A stretch of 64,000 nucleotides of DNA from Lanius collurio (Eukaryota; Chordata; Aves; Passeriformes; Laniidae): assembly GCA_020086605.1 (NCBI GenBank), contig JACBWW010000091.1:848705-912704 (forward strand). The letters are read 5' to 3'. Below are positions 36,590 to 64,000 of the stretch, one piece after another. The notes beneath the pieces were generated by a model. That model made no database searches. It saw only the letters and a program-made list of their open reading frames with translations, and was not told where the DNA came from. A program made the translations under genes and the position numbers. Numbering within the stretch: position 1 is the stretch's first letter; every line of letters starts with the position of its first letter.

Positions 36590-38121
36590 TTTGAGCCCCT
36601 GTCCGGGCTCTGCTGAGTGCCAGGGCAGCTACAAGGGGCACGAGGCAGCTAAACCCCAAGGCCACAGCCCCGGGGGGGTCCAACTGCCCAGTTTAGGGAG
36701 CCTGGCCTCTGTGCAGCTGGCGAAGTATACAGCATGGACCCGCAGGAAGAAGCTACAGAGGGTGGCCCTGGACCAGAGCAGGAGAGCAGCTGGGCCAGCA
36801 GCTTGGTGCAGCTGGAGAGCTCACTGTAGCTGCTGTGGAGGGGACAGCATGAGGCCAGCCTGCAGGGCTGGGGACACATCCCTGTGATGGCCCCTGCTCT
36901 GAGTGTGCATGCAGCACAATGGGGATGATGCTGACCCACCTGCTGATCTGGTCCCAGTGGCAGTGACTTCCCTTACGGATGGCCATGAGGGTGGCATGGA
37001 AGGGGGCCCAGCAGTAGAGGGAGATCCAGCCCTCGTAGGTGTCCTGGCAATGGGCTGGGCCCCCCCAGCACCTCCAGAGATCCTACAGAGCACCAGACAG
37101 ACCCTGGGATATTGCCCCACTCCCAGCTCTCCCCCCAGGTATGGTTTCAGGAGGGCTGTTTGGGGTCACCCCTGGACTCTGCCCAGGATGGGGCAGGCAC
37201 TTGGTTTGTTGTGCAGTTCATCACACAAGCCTGGGGGTCCCACACTAGGGCTGCCAGTGCTGCCAGTGGGGGCTCCATGGGCTCAGCCAAGCCATGAGTG
37301 AGCCCCTGAGGCTCTTGCAAGCCCCAGCACAGATTGCACGGGTCTCACCGAGGTCTGCAGCGGATGGGAAGGACAGCCAGGATGGCAGGAGGGCAGCTCT
37401 ACTCACCATCCTCGTTCAGGTACAAGTAGTCACCTGGAAGGATAGACTGTGCCATTGCTGGTGGTAGGACCTGTGGGACCATGTGAGGTCCAAGGGGTGC
37501 CAGACATTGCCCTACCAGTGGTAAAGCCCCCCACTATAGCACTGCTGCACAAACCAGGGCTGGAGCCACACTGGGATACGGCACCAGGGCATTACCTTCA
37601 TCCTTGAGATCCCCATGCTGAGTGTCCCCATGCCCTGCAGCAAGGAGACACAGGATGCCAGGGCTGCATAGGCAGGAATGGCCCCAGTGCCCAGTCGGTG
37701 GTCCCAGCACAGCAGAGACCCCTCCTCCTCCTCCCAGGCTGAGCTGATCATAGTAGAGGTGAAAGGGCTAAGAGAGCTCTGCCTTGGCCCTTGAAGCCTG
37801 GAAGAGAAGTTTCTGAGCCAACACCAGCCCTGGGGGCAGAGAAGTGTGTGGCAAACCCTGCTCAGAGATCCTCTGAAAGAAGGCCAGGAGGGGCACAGAG
37901 CACAGCTGCACTGGAACAGAGGAGAGAAACAGGCCAGGGGCCCCGTGGGGACTCGCTGTCTGCCAGACCCTGTGCCCAGCCCCCTGGGGCCTCCGTGCAG
38001 CACCCCCAGCTGCCTCTGCCGCACCGCAGCAGTCCCGGCGGCAGGTCGGGCTACTCTTACCCCGCGGGAGCAGAGACAGGAGCAGGCAGCAGAGCAGCCA
38101 CAGCCCAGGCAGCATCCTCAT
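36590..38121 (-). pseudogene. Tandem RAMP-like gene upstream of RAMP2, last exon frame-broken
   Basis: Same exon plan as RAMP2. Exon 1 is 38061-38121, a 61-nt signal-peptide exon (MRMLPGLWLLCCLLLSLLPR) with donor gtaaga. A small exon 37407-37433 encodes GDYLYLNED. Exon 3 is 36940-37054 (HCQDTYEGWISLYCW... CHWDQIS), ending in the same phase as RAMP2 exon 3. Exon 4 starts at 36832 (SYSELSSCTKLLAQLLSC). The cysteine and tryptophan spacing is RAMP-type, closer to RAMP1/3 than RAMP2. In exon 4, homology continues only after two one-base shifts: first into WSRATLCSFFLRVHAVYF, then into DPPG plus a hydrophobic segment (VALGFSCLVPLVAALAL). Read unshifted, the frame stops at 36649. The acceptor of exon 3 has a poor pyrimidine tract. 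This is either a decaying paralogue or a functional gene with assembly indels. Confidence 0.7.
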
Positions 38122-39696
38122 CCTCCCGACAGTGCGACCGCTGCGCCCGGGCTGGGGCTCCCCTGGGCATCTATCCCGTACCGCGGCCCGTCCCAGCGCT
38201 GTCCGCCCGCTGCCGAGCCAATGCCCGGGAAGGTCGGGGGACGCCGGGCCCCCGCCCCATCTGACTCAGCGGAGCTCGCACATGCGGGCGGGATGGAGGG
38301 CTGCGGGCCGGCCCAGCTCGTCGCCCGCTGTCACCCACCGGAGCCGCGGGGAAAGGGTGCCCCGGGCCAGCCGGCGCTCCGCACCGCGGACGGGGGATGG
38401 ACGGGGCCCCCGCCGGGGCAGGAGCCAGCTCCGTCCGCTCCCCAGCGCCGGGGCCCCCGGGGCAGGAAAGCTGCCGCCAGCAGCCGCTTCCTGCCCGGCG
38501 CCGCCACAGGGAGGCCCAGCGGTGGGGTCAGAGGGACCCGGGAACACCGGGGCGACTCGTCGGGGAGCGTGGCCACGTCGGGCAAGGCTATCCCGGGGCC
38601 CGGAGGGAGGCAGAACCGGGCGGGAACGCCGCTGTCCCACCAAGCGCTTCCTGCGGGACCAGGCCGGGCCCGCAGTAAGGGCCGGGAGGGCCCGCAGAGA
38701 GACGGGGCCAGGCACACGGAGAATGGGCGGATACGGCACCGAGCCGCCGCCCTTAACCCGATCCTCGCAGCCGACAGGGGCGTTCTCCAGGCCAGAACAG
38801 GTCCTCTCAGCCGGGGCAGCCCATGCGGGCCNNNNNNNNNNNNNNNNNNNNNNNNNNNNNNNNNNNNNNNNNNNNNNNNNNNNNNNNNNNNNNNNNNNNN
38901 NNNNNNNNNNNNNNNNNNNNNNNNNNNNNNNNNNNNNNNNNNNNNNNNNNNNNNNNNNNNNNNNNNNNNNNNNNNNNNNNNNNNNNNNNNNNNNNNNNNN
39001 NNNNNNNNNNNNNNNNNNNNNNNNNNNNNNNNNNNNNNNNNNNNNNNNNNNNNNNNNNNNNNNNNNNNNNNNNNNNNNNNNNNNNNNNNNNNNNNNNNNN
39101 NNNNNNNNNNNNNNNNNNNNNNNNNNNNNNNNNNNNNNNNNNNNNNNNNNNNNNNNNNNNNNNNNNNNNNNNNNNNNNNNNNNNNNNNNNNNNNNNNNNN
39201 NNNNCCCGGGGGGCAGCGGGTCCCCGTGGTACCGGCCGGGCCCCGGGGGCAAGCAGTTGCGGGGCTCGGACCCGCTCCCCCGGCCCGGCGGCGCCGTCGG
39301 CCTCGGCCCGCTCCGGTTCCTGTCCGCGGGTGCGGGGAGCGCTCGGGCCCGGCCGGAGCGGCAGGGAGGGCGGCTGGAGTGGACCCGCGGCTCTCCGGCG
39401 GCCCGTGCCGGGAGAAGGCGGGCACCCCAGCAACCCCCGGGCTCAGGGGCTGCCCCGGGGGCTCGGGGGACAGGAGCGGCCGGTTCTGGTCAGCACCACC
39501 CCTCGCTGCTGTCCCGGGCCTGTCCGTGGGATGCTCCGCGGTCAGGAGCGCTGCAGAGCGACGCCGTTATTTTGTTTGGTTTAAATCTGTGATGCATAGA
39601 GTGTTTTTCCCATCCACAGGGATGTTATTCTAATATCACTTGTTTCGGGGTTGAGCTCTCCATTATTTAATATTTATTCGTTCTGTATTGTTATAG
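38122..39696. promoter_or_regulatory. CpG island between the RAMP-like gene and EZH1, with gap
   Basis: Very CpG-rich from about 38,130 to 39,550, interrupted by 373 N at 38832-39204. It probably holds the EZH1 promoter and non-coding first exon, and the start of the RAMP-like transcript on the other strand. No first-exon donor can be assigned with confidence. The sequence becomes AT-rich just before the EZH1 coding exon. Confidence 0.6.
38832..39204. other. Assembly gap (373 N)
   Basis: Run of N inside the GC-rich CpG island upstream of EZH1. Any open frame drawn across it is not supported. Confidence 0.99.
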
Positions 39697-39700
39697 AAAA

Positions 39701-49649
<9,949 letters not shown>

Positions 49650-50805
49650 GCTCCAGGGTGGTCCTGGCACACCTTGCTGCTGCACCTTGTAAGCAATGCC
49701 ATGTTTGCTTCACGCTGACATGACTGCTGCTCTTCCTGCTGCTGTGTGTGTCACAAGTGCTACTTTCCATCCAGACACCAGAGAGACTCGGGCAGGAGTG
49801 TAAGCAGTCCCTGGGCCACTGCTGCAGTCTCAGGGTGGTTTCCTCTCTGCCCCAGCTGGCTGGGAAACAGGGACTGCCCAGGTGTGCCTGGAGTGGCACC
49901 AAGGGATGCCTGGGGATGGGAGAGCAGCACTATGCAACATGATACTTTGAGTAGGGGTGCCACTGAGCTGGGTAGAAGACGACATTACAGTCACTGCCTG
50001 TGGTGACCCAGGGGAGGCTCCTCAGAAACCTTCCTTGGGCTTTGGGACCCCCTGGCCCTGGGAATAAAGAGGAAATATTCTCTGGCAGGGTGAGGTTTAG
50101 CCTTGGCACCCCATGCAAAAAGAAAAGAAAAAAGCACTTTAAACTAATCCTCAGATGGTGGCTGGACCCTGTATTTTGTGCTGGGGTGGAGGGACTGCAG
50201 GCATCCCAGGTGTCCTGCATCCATCAGCACCTTTGCTGGGATGTTGCTCCAGGCCTGGGACAGGGCAGGCTGGATGGGATCTGGGGTGACCTGAAGGTTG
50301 GGGCTATTGAGAGACACATATGTCACCAGCTGCCTGCCTGGCCTGGTGCTGGGTGCTGGGCTGTGCTCCCAATGTCCAGGGCTGGGTTCCCAGGATGACA
50401 TGGGGAGCCTGGCTGAGGCCTGACCTGACTCCAGGGCCCCAGCCCCCTCCCAGCTGTTTAGTCCGGTGCTGGGTTTGCCTGGGAGCCAGGGCCTCCCAGG
50501 TTTTCCCAGTCCCCTGTCACGGCAGGCCAGGCTGTCTATCTGTGCTTCCCGTTGTCCATGATGGCCCTGTGGAGCCTGCAGGTGTTTAGGTCTGTCTGGA
50601 GCAGTGCTTGTATCCCAGCACCTGCCTGAGCCTTGCTCCCTGCCACCTCCATCCACCCAGCTCCTGCCAACCCTGCTCTTGCCTAAGCGTCTTCTGCCAC
50701 TTTGGCCATATCTGCACTATGCCAGGCTTGTGTCTGTGGTTTGTTGACGGTGAATAATGGTAATAATAATGCACTTTAAATAACATGGCTTGTAGCCTTT
50801 GTCAT

Positions 50806-50811
50806 AATAAA
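50806..50811 (+). terminator. Likely main polyadenylation signal of EZH1
   Basis: AATAAA about 1.16 kb after the EZH1 stop, followed by T/G-rich sequence. Alternatives are at 50063 (proximal) and 51252 (distal). Confidence 0.55.
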
Positions 50812-51203
50812 GTGGTAGCAAAGACCCTCTCCTGCTTGCTGGCCTCTGTTACCCTGGGGAGCAGCTGGCAGTGGCCTGTTCCCTGACTGTTTCCTGTCTG
50901 CTGGGCTCAGTCCAGGGGGAATCACGAGTGACCCAGTGGTGCCAGCTGCCTGAATCACACTGGCTCAGGGTGGGAAGGAGGCAGAGGTGCGTGGTGGGGA
51001 GGGCAGGACATGATGTGTGTATGCAGCAGCAGCTGAGCTGCCTCTAGCCCGGGCTCACTACACCCTGCATCTCTCTCTGGGACCAGGAATTGCCATTGTC
51101 AATCTGGTCCTTCCCTTGGTGCAGGCTGAGCCGGGATGGGAGGAGAGGATCTGCCAGGCTGCCAAGGTGAAGGCTGGGGAGTGTCAAACGCCATCATTCT
51201 GCC

Positions 51204-51209
51204 TTTATT
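51204..51209 (-). terminator. Candidate polyadenylation signal of CNTNAP1
   Basis: tttatt on the plus strand is AATAAA on the minus strand, about 820 bp past the CNTNAP1 stop codon. It is the only canonical minus-strand hexamer I noticed there. Confidence 0.5.
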
Positions 51210-52031
51210 TGATTATCTTCACATCTCATTCAAAAGAACAGGTTTTTTAAAAATAAAGTGCCCAGTGGAGCCAGGCCTTTGGGTAAATAAATGCATATCT
51301 GTAACATCGTCTTACCACAACACAGCAAGTGAACAGGAGCTTTCCCTGGGCTGGAGGTAATCGGCAGGACTGGCACTTCGTACAGAGAAGTAGCAAACTA
51401 CAGACCACGTACCACGACACGCGGGACGTCACGCCCGCGAGGAGCTTCCATTTGGTTTTTTATACAAACCGATAGAATAAAAAAACCAGAGTGTAGTAGA
51501 ATATCCAGCAACAAAAAATGGTAGAAAGGATCTGTACCTGATCTTATGAAAGCAGCATCTCAGCAAGGTGCGGTGGCGGCATGCGCGGCGCCGGTGCGGA
51601 GTATTGCTTGGCTTCCCGGCTGTGCGGGGCCGGTGCTCGTGGCTCTGCGTGGTGCTGGCGAAGCGAGCAAAGCAGCGGGGCATCTATGTGGGCAGCACTA
51701 TCGGGCGGCAGCAGCTGGGTGCCCCCGGCCGGAGGGAGGGTGGGCGCCAGGCCCAGGGCTCCCCGACAGAGGCCAGACAGGATTTGGCAGCTGTGGGGGC
51801 TGTCGGCGTGTCCGGGGCGAGCGAGGCTGGGGCTTGGCGGATCGTGGCCGCACTCCGGGGCCGGTCGGTGGCGGCCGTGGGGAGGAGGTGGCGGTCGGTC
51901 CGGTCCGGTCGGTCTGAAGGCGGGTGGTGGCAGTTCAGGTGTGCTCGGCCTTTTGGTCCCACGACGCTCGCTCATTCCCGGGTGGCTCCCGGGGCTGTGG
52001 GGGCTGTGAGCCCATCCCACCCCCGGCCCCG

Positions 52032-59616
<7,585 letters not shown>

Positions 59617-62600
59617 GCTGCGCGCCCCGAGCGCCCTCGGCGCCGCCGCTCCCGGTGCTGCAGCCGCGCGGCGGAGCGGGGCCGGACGCTCCGCCCACAG
59701 GGCGGGGGGGAAGCCGGGCCGGGCCGGGCGGGGCGCGGCGCAGAGCCCCGGCCACCCCCCGCGGTACCCGCTGCCGCGCCCCTGGGAGATGCTCCGGCCC
59801 TGCGACCGATTCCCCCGGTCCTCGGCACGGCGAGTTGCCTGTCGCCCCGGGCTGCACCGGGACACGGCTCTTGGGGGTGTGGGTACGGGGGCACAGTGAG
59901 GCCGTGCAGGAGCTCCCCGGGCACCCCCGGTCGGTTCCTATGAGGTGGCTGGTCCTCGCCGAACCCCGAGCCTCCGCCGTCCCTGCCGCTCTGCAGCCGC
60001 CGTGCAGGGAGGGTCGGAGCGGTGCCCGCAGCCCCCCCGCAGCAGATGTGGCGGTGGTTTGTAATCAAGCCCTGGATTAAGGCCTGCGGGTCTCTGGGTC
60101 TCCAGTGGTGCAGAAGAAGGGATTTAGCCTATATCTGTTCTCAGCCACCCCCAGATGCCCACAGAGGGGCTTGGGGGGCTGGCGCCTGCGTGCCCTACAT
60201 ACACCTACAGACCTGCGGTGCCCCGTGTCCCCTGGCTCTACAGGAGCAGGAGACCGGCTCTCCCAGGGGCCTCGAGAAGTCCCGAGAGACGGGGATGCCC
60301 CAGCAGCTGCTCGGTCCAGGCTGGCTCCAAGCGAAGAGCAGGAGCCCGGCGGCCAGGCTGTGCCCGGTGCAGGCAGCTCCACACCCGTGGCTCTAGACCT
60401 GTGCCGGGCCTGGCTGCCGCGGGCAGGGCAGCACAGCCGTCACTGCAGGCAGCCGGTGCTAATCCTGCTCCCAGCCCAGGCAGAGCCTAGACCGGGGCTG
60501 GGGAGTGAAAGAGCGAACAGAAAGCCCCAGGTGTGGCAGGGACGCCTGTCAGCGCATCAGGAGTTCTGCTACCAGGAGCTGGAACCATATGCTGAGGACA
60601 TTGGCACCCACCCTCCTGTCCCCCAGACCCTGGCAGTGCCTGCAGGTCCACCCCCAGGAGAGGCACAGCCCACCTAGCCTTATCCTGACACCCCAGGAGT
60701 GCTGCCTGCTCTGGCCACAGCCCCACATCCTGACCCTGTATTGGGTCAGATCTGTGACAGCCTCAATGGGGGACATGCAGAATCCCTGCTCTGCACCCGC
60801 AGCTGGCTGTAGGGCCAGCATTGGCCCCAGAACCCTCCTCCCTCCCCTTCCCCCAGGATTCAGGGTGCAGTAAGGCACCCCTAGAGCCAGCACAGGGCAG
60901 AGATCTGCATCCCTGCACTGCAGAAAGACCAGGAGAGGGGGAAGAGACCCTCCAGCAAAGAGCCGTGGGGACCCCCTGGAGGCTGGAGGCATCTGTCACA
61001 CTGCTCTTCATCCAGGATGCAGCAGCCCCACAGCCCCATAGGAAGCACCCAGGATCCTGTCCCCATCTGGAGGTAGCAGGAGGGCCGAGGGCAGAGCTGA
61101 GATAAGCCATGGCAAAGACTGCTGCAGCCGGGAGAAAGGGGGATTGAGGGATTATGGCCAGGAGCCCGTTAAAGCTAGGGATCAATTTTCTCCCCCCTGG
61201 GGAGAGGAAAGTGGGGCCTCTTCCCCACATGAACTAATCTGCATCTTAGTGAGAAGCTGGGAATTTTGTTGTCAACAACCAGCAACATACCTGCCCAGCA
61301 CTGTGGGGATGCAGCACCAGCTTGGGGCCCCTGGGTGAGGGGTATGCCCTGCACCAGCAGCCACCCCAACTTCTGGAACCACCATGTCTGCCATCAGGAA
61401 AAGACAATCCTAGACCAGACAGGGCTCTGCCGATGCTGCTGGAGGAGCATCCTGCCTGTGCCCAGCTCAGTGCCAGCCCACAGCAGCCCCCACTTGGGCC
61501 CATTCCCTCTGGTCCTTTAGAAACTAACAACAGTCCCAGAGTGGACTGGGGTTTCCTGCATGTGCTGGATGCCCTCAGCCAGACCCTGCTCTGCTGGCTG
61601 GGTGCTCCTGGGTTTGGCCTGCACATCCACATGACAGAGACGGAGCAGAGCTGCTATTTCTGTCCCCAGCATGGAGATGTAAAAGATGCAGCAAATAAAA
61701 GTGAGGTAGCACCTGCTACCTTGCCTTCCTCTCCAGGAAAACAGTGCGCTCTGCACTGTTTTCGGTATCAGGAGCAGCACGTGGTCAAACCACAGGTTAG
61801 TTACTAAAAAGCACTGAGACACCAACAGCTTCAGACCCACCGGCCAGGGAAAAGGTTCTGCTGTGCAATGACGGAGCAGGTGAGGGGGCTACAGGGTGAG
61901 AAGTTTGCTGGGAGCCAGGCAGGACCCTCTATCACTGGCTTTTCTTAGTTTCTTACGTAGTTGTCTTGTGAGCCCTGTGGGTTTGGGCTGAAAGGCAAAA
62001 ACCTGGGGAATCAGAGCAGCGCCTGGTGCTCCAGGCCCCTGGGGCCCAGAGCAGGAAAGGGGCTAGAGGAGCTTCTGGAGAGTCAACCTGCTGTGGCACT
62101 GGGTTTTGATCCCACCTGTGGCCCCTGAGCAGCTGGGGGGCTCAGGCCCAGCTGTCTGGGCTCACAGACAGGAGCCAGAGTGAAATTGCTGTTGTGAGGC
62201 TGCTCTGAGTCAGAGCGTGTCAGATCCTGATCTTCAGGGCAGTGGGGTCCTGACTGAGCAGTAGCAGCCTGCAGCACTGTCCTGCTGTCCCAGAGCAGGG
62301 CTGAGCAGCTGGGAGGTGGGAGTACCGTGCTCAGCTAACTGCAACCTGTGTGAGGCAGCAGGATGTCCCAGGACTTTCCTATCTGGGAGCAGGACCAGGC
62401 AGTTCAAGGCTGTGCCCACAGTGGTGTCCCCAGGGTGGTGCATGGGTGCGTGGGTGCTTTGGGCACCTGGGGATGCTGGTGTGGAGACCCAAAACTCGAT
62501 TGCCCAGGGCAGGCTGGGGCCCTAGGCTGGGTGCTGAGCTCCAGAGCAGCTCTCCTGGTAGGTGCAGGGTTAGTTCGTGGGACATGGTGCTGTGCTGGGG

Positions 62601-62887
62601 ATGCCGTGACTGGGGTCATGTCCCTTCACCAGCTCTGCATTGCAGGCAGCTGCTCGGGAAGTGTGTGGTCACTCTTGAAATGACTGAGCGCGGTGAACCT
62701 CCTGCTGCTGCGGGGTGGATGTGAGATGGAAACAACCCCGCGCGTGGGGTCAGGGACCGGTGGCTGGGGCACACCCCGGCTCCCAGAGGCGGGGCTGGGT
62801 GGAGAAGGGCTGCCCTGGGTGTGCTTCTGCACCCCGTGGCTTGGCCACCGCTGCTGAGCCCTTCTCACTTCAGCCTCCCTCTGCACA
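59617..62887. other. Intergenic region between CNTNAP1 and CCR10
   Basis: The first 500 bp are a CpG island fitting the CNTNAP1 promoter (the GC-rich zone spans about 58,500-60,050). Beyond 60,100, sequence composition is ordinary with no conserved frame. The right end should contain the CCR10 promoter and a possible short first exon, which I could not place. Confidence 0.55.
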
Positions 62888-62918
62888 GGCGACCCCCAGC
62901 CCCGTCTCAACAGAGCTG

Positions 62919-63971
62919 ATGGCCACCACTGACTTCTACCCCTGGGAGGACGGGTACTCAGGCGAGGCGGGCATGTTGCCTGAGCTCTGTGAGAAGCAGG
63001 CAGTACAGGGCTTCGCCCGCACCTTCCAGCCGGCCGTGTATCTGCTGGTCTCCCTGCTGGGCATAGCGGGGAATGGGCTGGTGCTGCTCACGCACATCTG
63101 CTACCGCCGGGCGCACAGTGTCACCGATGTCTGTCTCCTTCACCTCGCCCTATCTGACCTCCTGCTGCTCCTGACGCTGCCCTTCACCATCACCGACACG
63201 CTGCAGGGCTGGTCCTCAGGCACAGCTGCCTGCAAGGTGCTGCAGGGCCTCTACGCCCTCAATTTCTACAGCGGCTTCCTCTTCCTCACCTGCATCAGCG
63301 TGGATCGCTATGTGGCCATCGTGCAGGTGCCAGCTGCCTGCCGCCTGCGCCCACGGGCTCGCCGCCACGGTTGGCTGATAACGGGGCTGGCCTGGCTGCT
63401 GGCCATGCTGCTAGCACTGCCCCAGTTCATCTACAGCCAGGCAGAGCAGCACCAGGATCTCCGGCTCTGTCGCGTCGTCTTCCCTCGTGTGGACTCACGG
63501 GCAGCACGGGGGGCCACCAACCTGGTGCAGGTGGTGCTCAGCTTCGCGGTGCCCTTCCTGGTGATGGCAAGCTGCTACGCAGCTGTGGCACGGACACTGC
63601 TGGCGGCCCGCGGTGCACAGCCCCACCGGGCGCTGCGAGTGCTGCTAGCCCTCGTGTTGGTGTTTGTGGTCCTGCAGCTACCCCACAGCCTGATGGTGCT
63701 GCTGGACGCGGCCGAGCTGCTGGCCAGCTGGGAGATGAGCTGCGCCCAGAGCCGCCGCAAGGACCTGGCACTGCTGGTCACCGGCGGGCTGGCGTACCTG
63801 CGCTGCTGCCTCAACCCCCTGCTCTACGCCTTCCTCGGCCAGCGCTTCCGCCGGGAGCTGTGCCTGCTCGCCAGCGACGCCGGCTGCGTGGGGTCCCTCG
63901 ACCCGCGCTGCCCCGGCTGCCCCAGTCCCCGCCGGCGGACATCGGTCTCCAGCTGCGTGGACGTGGTGTAG
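62919..63971 (+). CDS. CCR10: C-C chemokine receptor type 10
   Basis: Class A GPCR for CCL27/CCL28, guiding skin- and mucosa-homing lymphocytes. From the ATG at 62919 the frame gives 350 residues (human 362). An acidic, tyrosine-containing N terminus (DFYPWEDGY) is followed by PELCEKQAV with the chemokine-receptor cysteine. Seven membrane segments, GNGLVLLTH in TM1, DRYVAIV after TM3, FVVLQLPHSL in TM6, and NPLLYAFLG in TM7 are visible, then a serine-rich tail. Conserved CCR10 wording includes LQGWSSG, RTLLAARG and RRKDLALLVT. An acceptor (ctgcacag at 62881-62888) sits in frame just upstream, so a short first coding exon as in mammals may supply the true start. Synteny beside CNTNAP1 agrees. 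Confidence 0.93.
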   Translation: MATTDFYPWEDGYSGEAGMLPELCEKQAVQGFARTFQPAVYLLVSLLGIAGNGLVLLTHICYRRAHSVTDVCLLHLALSDLLLLLTLPFTITDTLQGWSSGTAACKVLQGLYALNFYSGFLFLTCISVDRYVAIVQVPAACRLRPRARRHGWLITGLAWLLAMLLALPQFIYSQAEQHQDLRLCRVVFPRVDSRAARGATNLVQVVLSFAVPFLVMASCYAAVARTLLAARGAQPHRALRVLLALVLVFVVLQLPHSLMVLLDAAELLASWEMSCAQSRRKDLALLVTGGLAYLRCCLNPLLYAFLGQRFRRELCLLASDAGCVGSLDPRCPGCPSPRRRTSVSSCVDVV

Positions 63972-64000
63972 GAGCGCAGTGCCCGCGGCCGGGGCTCGGT

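Larger units (their letters stand above)
49650..52031. other. Convergent 3' regions of EZH1 and CNTNAP1
   Basis: No coding feature seen. It holds the 3' UTRs of the two tail-to-tail genes. Plus-strand AATAAA hexamers occur at 50063-50068, 50806-50811 and 51252-51257. A minus-strand AATAAA lies at 51204-51209. Confidence 0.7.

Noticed and set aside
37512..38024. Minus-strand open frame in intron 1 of the RAMP-like gene, with an exon-like segment between a cag acceptor near 37795 and gtaatg
   Set aside because: It does not fit the phase of exon 1, which would lead to an early stop, and shows no RAMP-like residues. The 27-nt exon at 37407-37433 fits better.
37846..39633. Long plus-strand open frames across the second N gap
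   Set aside because: GC-rich, low-complexity translation (P, G, A, R) through 373 unknown bases, with no similarity to a known protein. It overlaps the CpG island and the RAMP-like exon 1 on the other strand.
50150..50700. Possible additional gene or CR1 copy downstream of EZH1
   Set aside because: Some CR1-like wording (gctggatgggat) but no ordered match to the CR1 3' end, and frames are short. Treated as 3' UTR or intergenic sequence.
62715..62918. Upstream extension of the CCR10 frame
   Set aside because: The extension begins at GTG, not ATG, has no receptor-like sequence, and crosses a good splice acceptor. It is more likely intron and 5' flank.

Overview
This window is vertebrate, and almost certainly avian, nuclear DNA. 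All genes have GT-AG (or GC-AG / U12-type) introns, GC-rich CpG-island promoters and compact spacing. Two fragments resemble the avian/reptilian CR1 retroposon. Gene order matches human chromosome 17q21.2 read in reverse: PSME3, BECN1, CNTD1, COA3, WNK4, VPS25, RAMP2, EZH1, CNTNAP1, CCR10. The density and GC content suit a bird microchromosome. No prokaryotic, viral or CRISPR feature was seen.

Layout. PSME3 (minus, 5' part only) and BECN1 (plus) start head to head about 250 bp apart. BECN1 converges on CNTD1 (minus), which itself starts head to head with COA3 (plus). COA3 converges on WNK4 (minus), a large kinase gene whose first exon is broken by a 389-bp N gap. VPS25 and RAMP2 follow on the minus strand. 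Upstream of RAMP2 sits a second RAMP-type gene on the same strand whose last exon is broken by two apparent one-base deletions. Its 5' end faces EZH1 (plus, complete coding region). EZH1 converges on CNTNAP1 (minus, complete). CCR10 (plus) closes the window, about 3.3 kb from the CNTNAP1 start.

Functions are diverse housekeeping and specialised roles rather than one pathway: proteasome activation (PSME3), autophagy (BECN1), meiotic crossover formation (CNTD1), cytochrome oxidase assembly (COA3), salt-transport signalling (WNK4), ESCRT-II sorting (VPS25), GPCR accessory proteins (RAMP2 and its neighbour), H3K27 methylation (EZH1), axo-glial paranodal junctions (CNTNAP1) and chemokine reception (CCR10). 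Exon coordinates below were read by eye from splice signals and checked for phase; conserved protein sequence supports nearly all of them.

The most interesting observations are the tandem RAMP-like gene, two introns with U12-type (minor spliceosome) signals in COA3 and VPS25, two GC-AG introns (BECN1, EZH1), a possible 18-nt RAMP2 microexon, and loss in the Caspr protein of the PGY repeat and the proline-rich tail known from mammals.
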